NCBI RefSeq assembly: GCF_029227915.1
Contig: NC_079880.1
Span: 4,218,001 to 4,282,000 of the forward strand
Length of the DNA: 64,000 nucleotides
Direction: 5' to 3'
DNA from: Hydractinia symbiolongicarpus
Lineage: Eukaryota > Cnidaria > Hydrozoa > Anthoathecata > Hydractiniidae
Below the pieces are notes generated by a model that was not told the origin of the DNA, ran no database searches, and was given only the letters and a program-made list of their open reading frames with translations. Shown here piece by piece: positions 62,759 through 64,000 of this stretch (positions within the stretch are counted from its first letter, which is position 1; each line of letters begins with the position of its first letter). Made by a program: the position numbers and the translations under genes.

Positions 62759-64000
62759 AGACTTGTAGTTTTCAAAAATGTTTTCATTTTTGATGAGACG
62801 CTGGATAAAAGCAGTTTAATCGCCGGCAAACGAAAACCTGCGATTTTCCTAAATCCCGGACTCGGCCCGTATAGTCAAAAGTATACAAAGAAAGTACCCA
62901 GGGAGTAAACTCATTTCCAGAACGTTTTTTTAAATTATTTTTTCACCACTAAAACGCATAAGACTTGTAGTTATTAAAAATGTTTTCATTTTTGATGAGA
63001 CGCTGAATAAAAGAAGTTTAATCGCCGGCAAACGAAAACCCGCGATTTCCCGTAAATCCCGGGCTTGGCCCGTATAGTCAAAAGTAAACAAAGAAAGTAC
63101 CCAGGGAGTAAACTCATTTCCCGAACGATTTTTTATATTATTTTTTTACCACTAAACGCATGAAAATTGTAGTTTTTAAAAATATTTTCATATTTGATGG
63201 GACGCTGAATAAAAGAAGTTTAATCGCCGGCAAACGAAAATCCGCGACTTCCCGTAAATCCCGGACTCGGCCCGTATAGTCAAAAGTATACAAAGAAAGT
63301 ACCAAGGGAGTAATCTCATTTCCCGAACGATTTTTTAAAGTATTTTTTCACCACTAAAACGCATGAGACTTGTAGTTTTCAAAAATGTTTTCATTTTTGA
63401 TGAGACGCTTAATGAAAGACGTTTAATCGCCGGCAAACGAAATCCCGCGATTTTTCGTAAATCCCGGGCTTGGCCCGTATAGTCGAATGTATACAAAGAA
63501 AGTACCCTGTGAGTAAACTCATTTCCAGAACGATTTTTTAAATTATTTTTTCACCACTAAAACGCATGAGACTTGAAGTTTTTAAAAATGTTTTCATTTT
63601 TGATGAGACGCTGAATAAAAGAAGTTTAATCGCCGGCAAACGAAAACCCGCGATTTCCCGTAAATCCCGGCTTGGCCCGTATAGTCAAAAGTATACAAAG
63701 AAAGTACCCAGGGAGTAAACTCATTTCCCGAACGATTTTTTAAATTATTTTTTCACCACTAAAACGCATGAGACTTGTAGTTTTCAAAAATGTTTTCATT
63801 TTTGATGAGACGCTGAATAAAAGAAGTATAATCGCCGGCAAACGAAAACCCGCGATTTCCCGTAAATCCCGGGCTTGGCCCGTATAGTCGAATGTATACA
63901 AAGAAAGTACCCTGTGAGTAAACTCATTTCCAGAACGATTTTTTAAATCACATTTTCACCACTAAAACGCATGAGACTTGTAGTTTTTAAAAATGCTTTC
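62759..64000. repeat. Satellite, terminal part of window
   Basis: Normal-orientation monomers continue to the last base, so the array extends beyond the window. The first monomer here carries aagcagtttaatc and gcgattttcctaaatccc, the same class as the inverted arm. Both haplotype classes (tcaaaag and tcgaatg) are present. No gene seen. Confidence 0.92.

Larger units (their letters stand above)
1..64000. repeat. Satellite DNA array, ~203-bp monomer, head to tail
   Basis: The same sequence returns every 203 bp: the motif atttttgatga begins at 1, 204 and 407, and the phase continues to the end of the window. Each monomer contains, in plus-strand order, gatgagacgctgaat, a GCCGGC palindrome, an aatcccgg block, gtatagtcaaaagtatac, caaagaaagtaccc, a T-rich/A-rich stretch, and caccactaa followed by gacttgtagt. 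Monomers differ by a few percent to perhaps 15% by eye. They share linked variants, so higher-order repeats are recognisable. About 57.6 kb of the window is satellite, or about 283 monomers. The only interruptions are four LINE fragments and one 93-nt inverted segment. A centromeric or heterochromatic location is inferred from array size and not shown by the sequence. Confidence 0.98.

Noticed and set aside
1-64000. Hammerhead ribozyme in the monomer (gatgag followed later by cgaaa, then gtc)
   Set aside because: The required CUGAUGA core reads UUGAUGA, and the sequence between gatgag and cgaaa does not offer a stem II; the resemblance is a few short words only.
1-64000. CENP-B box in the satellite
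   Set aside because: The nearest candidate (minus strand gttcgggaaatgag) matches only the TTCG and the central A, and lacks the CGGG part of the nTTCGnnnnAnnCGGGn pattern.
1-64000. CRISPR-like array of regularly spaced repeats
   Set aside because: The whole 203-bp monomer repeats with no unique spacers and no cas genes, and the surrounding content is eukaryotic.

Overview
The window is almost entirely one satellite DNA array. A monomer of about 203 bp repeats head to tail from the first base to the last, roughly 280 copies by length. The array is interrupted only by four copies of one 5'-truncated non-LTR retrotransposon (LINE) fragment, all on the minus strand. There are no single-copy genes, no introns flanked by coding exons, no RNA genes and no prokaryotic operons. 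The organism is an animal or animal-like eukaryote: the LINE encodes a CR1/Jockey-type reverse transcriptase and ends in an AATAAA signal plus a poly(A) tail. From general familiarity, the protein resembles LINE proteins common in cnidarian genomes (corals, anemones, hydrozoans), but I could not run a search. A centromeric, pericentromeric or other heterochromatic location is plausible and is inference only.

Layout. 1-3783: higher-order repeat (HOR) of five monomers (1,014 bp), with one three-monomer unit. 3784-8192: seven- and nine-monomer HOR. 8193-15418: tandem duplication of a 3,607-bp unit, each unit carrying one LINE copy (9205-10807 and 12812-14414). 15419-18080: mixed monomers related to 33.4-36.8 kb. 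18080-21420: ten-monomer HOR (2,028 bp). 21376-33086: duplication with a 6,039-bp offset, each unit carrying one LINE copy (24730-26332 and 30769-32371). 32683-35520: seven-monomer HOR (1,418 bp). 36322-39742: 1,793-bp duplication. 39743-41890: three-monomer HOR (607 bp). 41890-48500: HORs marked by a shortened monomer of about 172 bp. 48520-55650: six-, seven- and eight-monomer HORs. 55650-64000: looser mosaic of monomers, interrupted at 62666-62758 by the only inverted satellite segment I found.

How it fits together. All four LINE copies have the same 5' truncation point, the same 3' junction and the same 16-nt A tail. They therefore descend from one insertion that was copied by amplification of the surrounding satellite. 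Copies 1 and 2 are alike, copies 3 and 4 are alike, and the pairs differ. This implies an older duplication followed by two more recent local ones (3,607 bp and 6,039 bp). The LINE is a passenger inside satellite higher-order units. Translated frames of 62-122 residues throughout the array are artefacts of the repeat: most lack an ATG start and they recur only because the monomer recurs. I found no evidence of an undescribed enzymatic or defence system. The notable content is structural: a LINE amplified as part of a satellite HOR, a deletion-marked monomer spreading through the array, and a templated inverted insertion.
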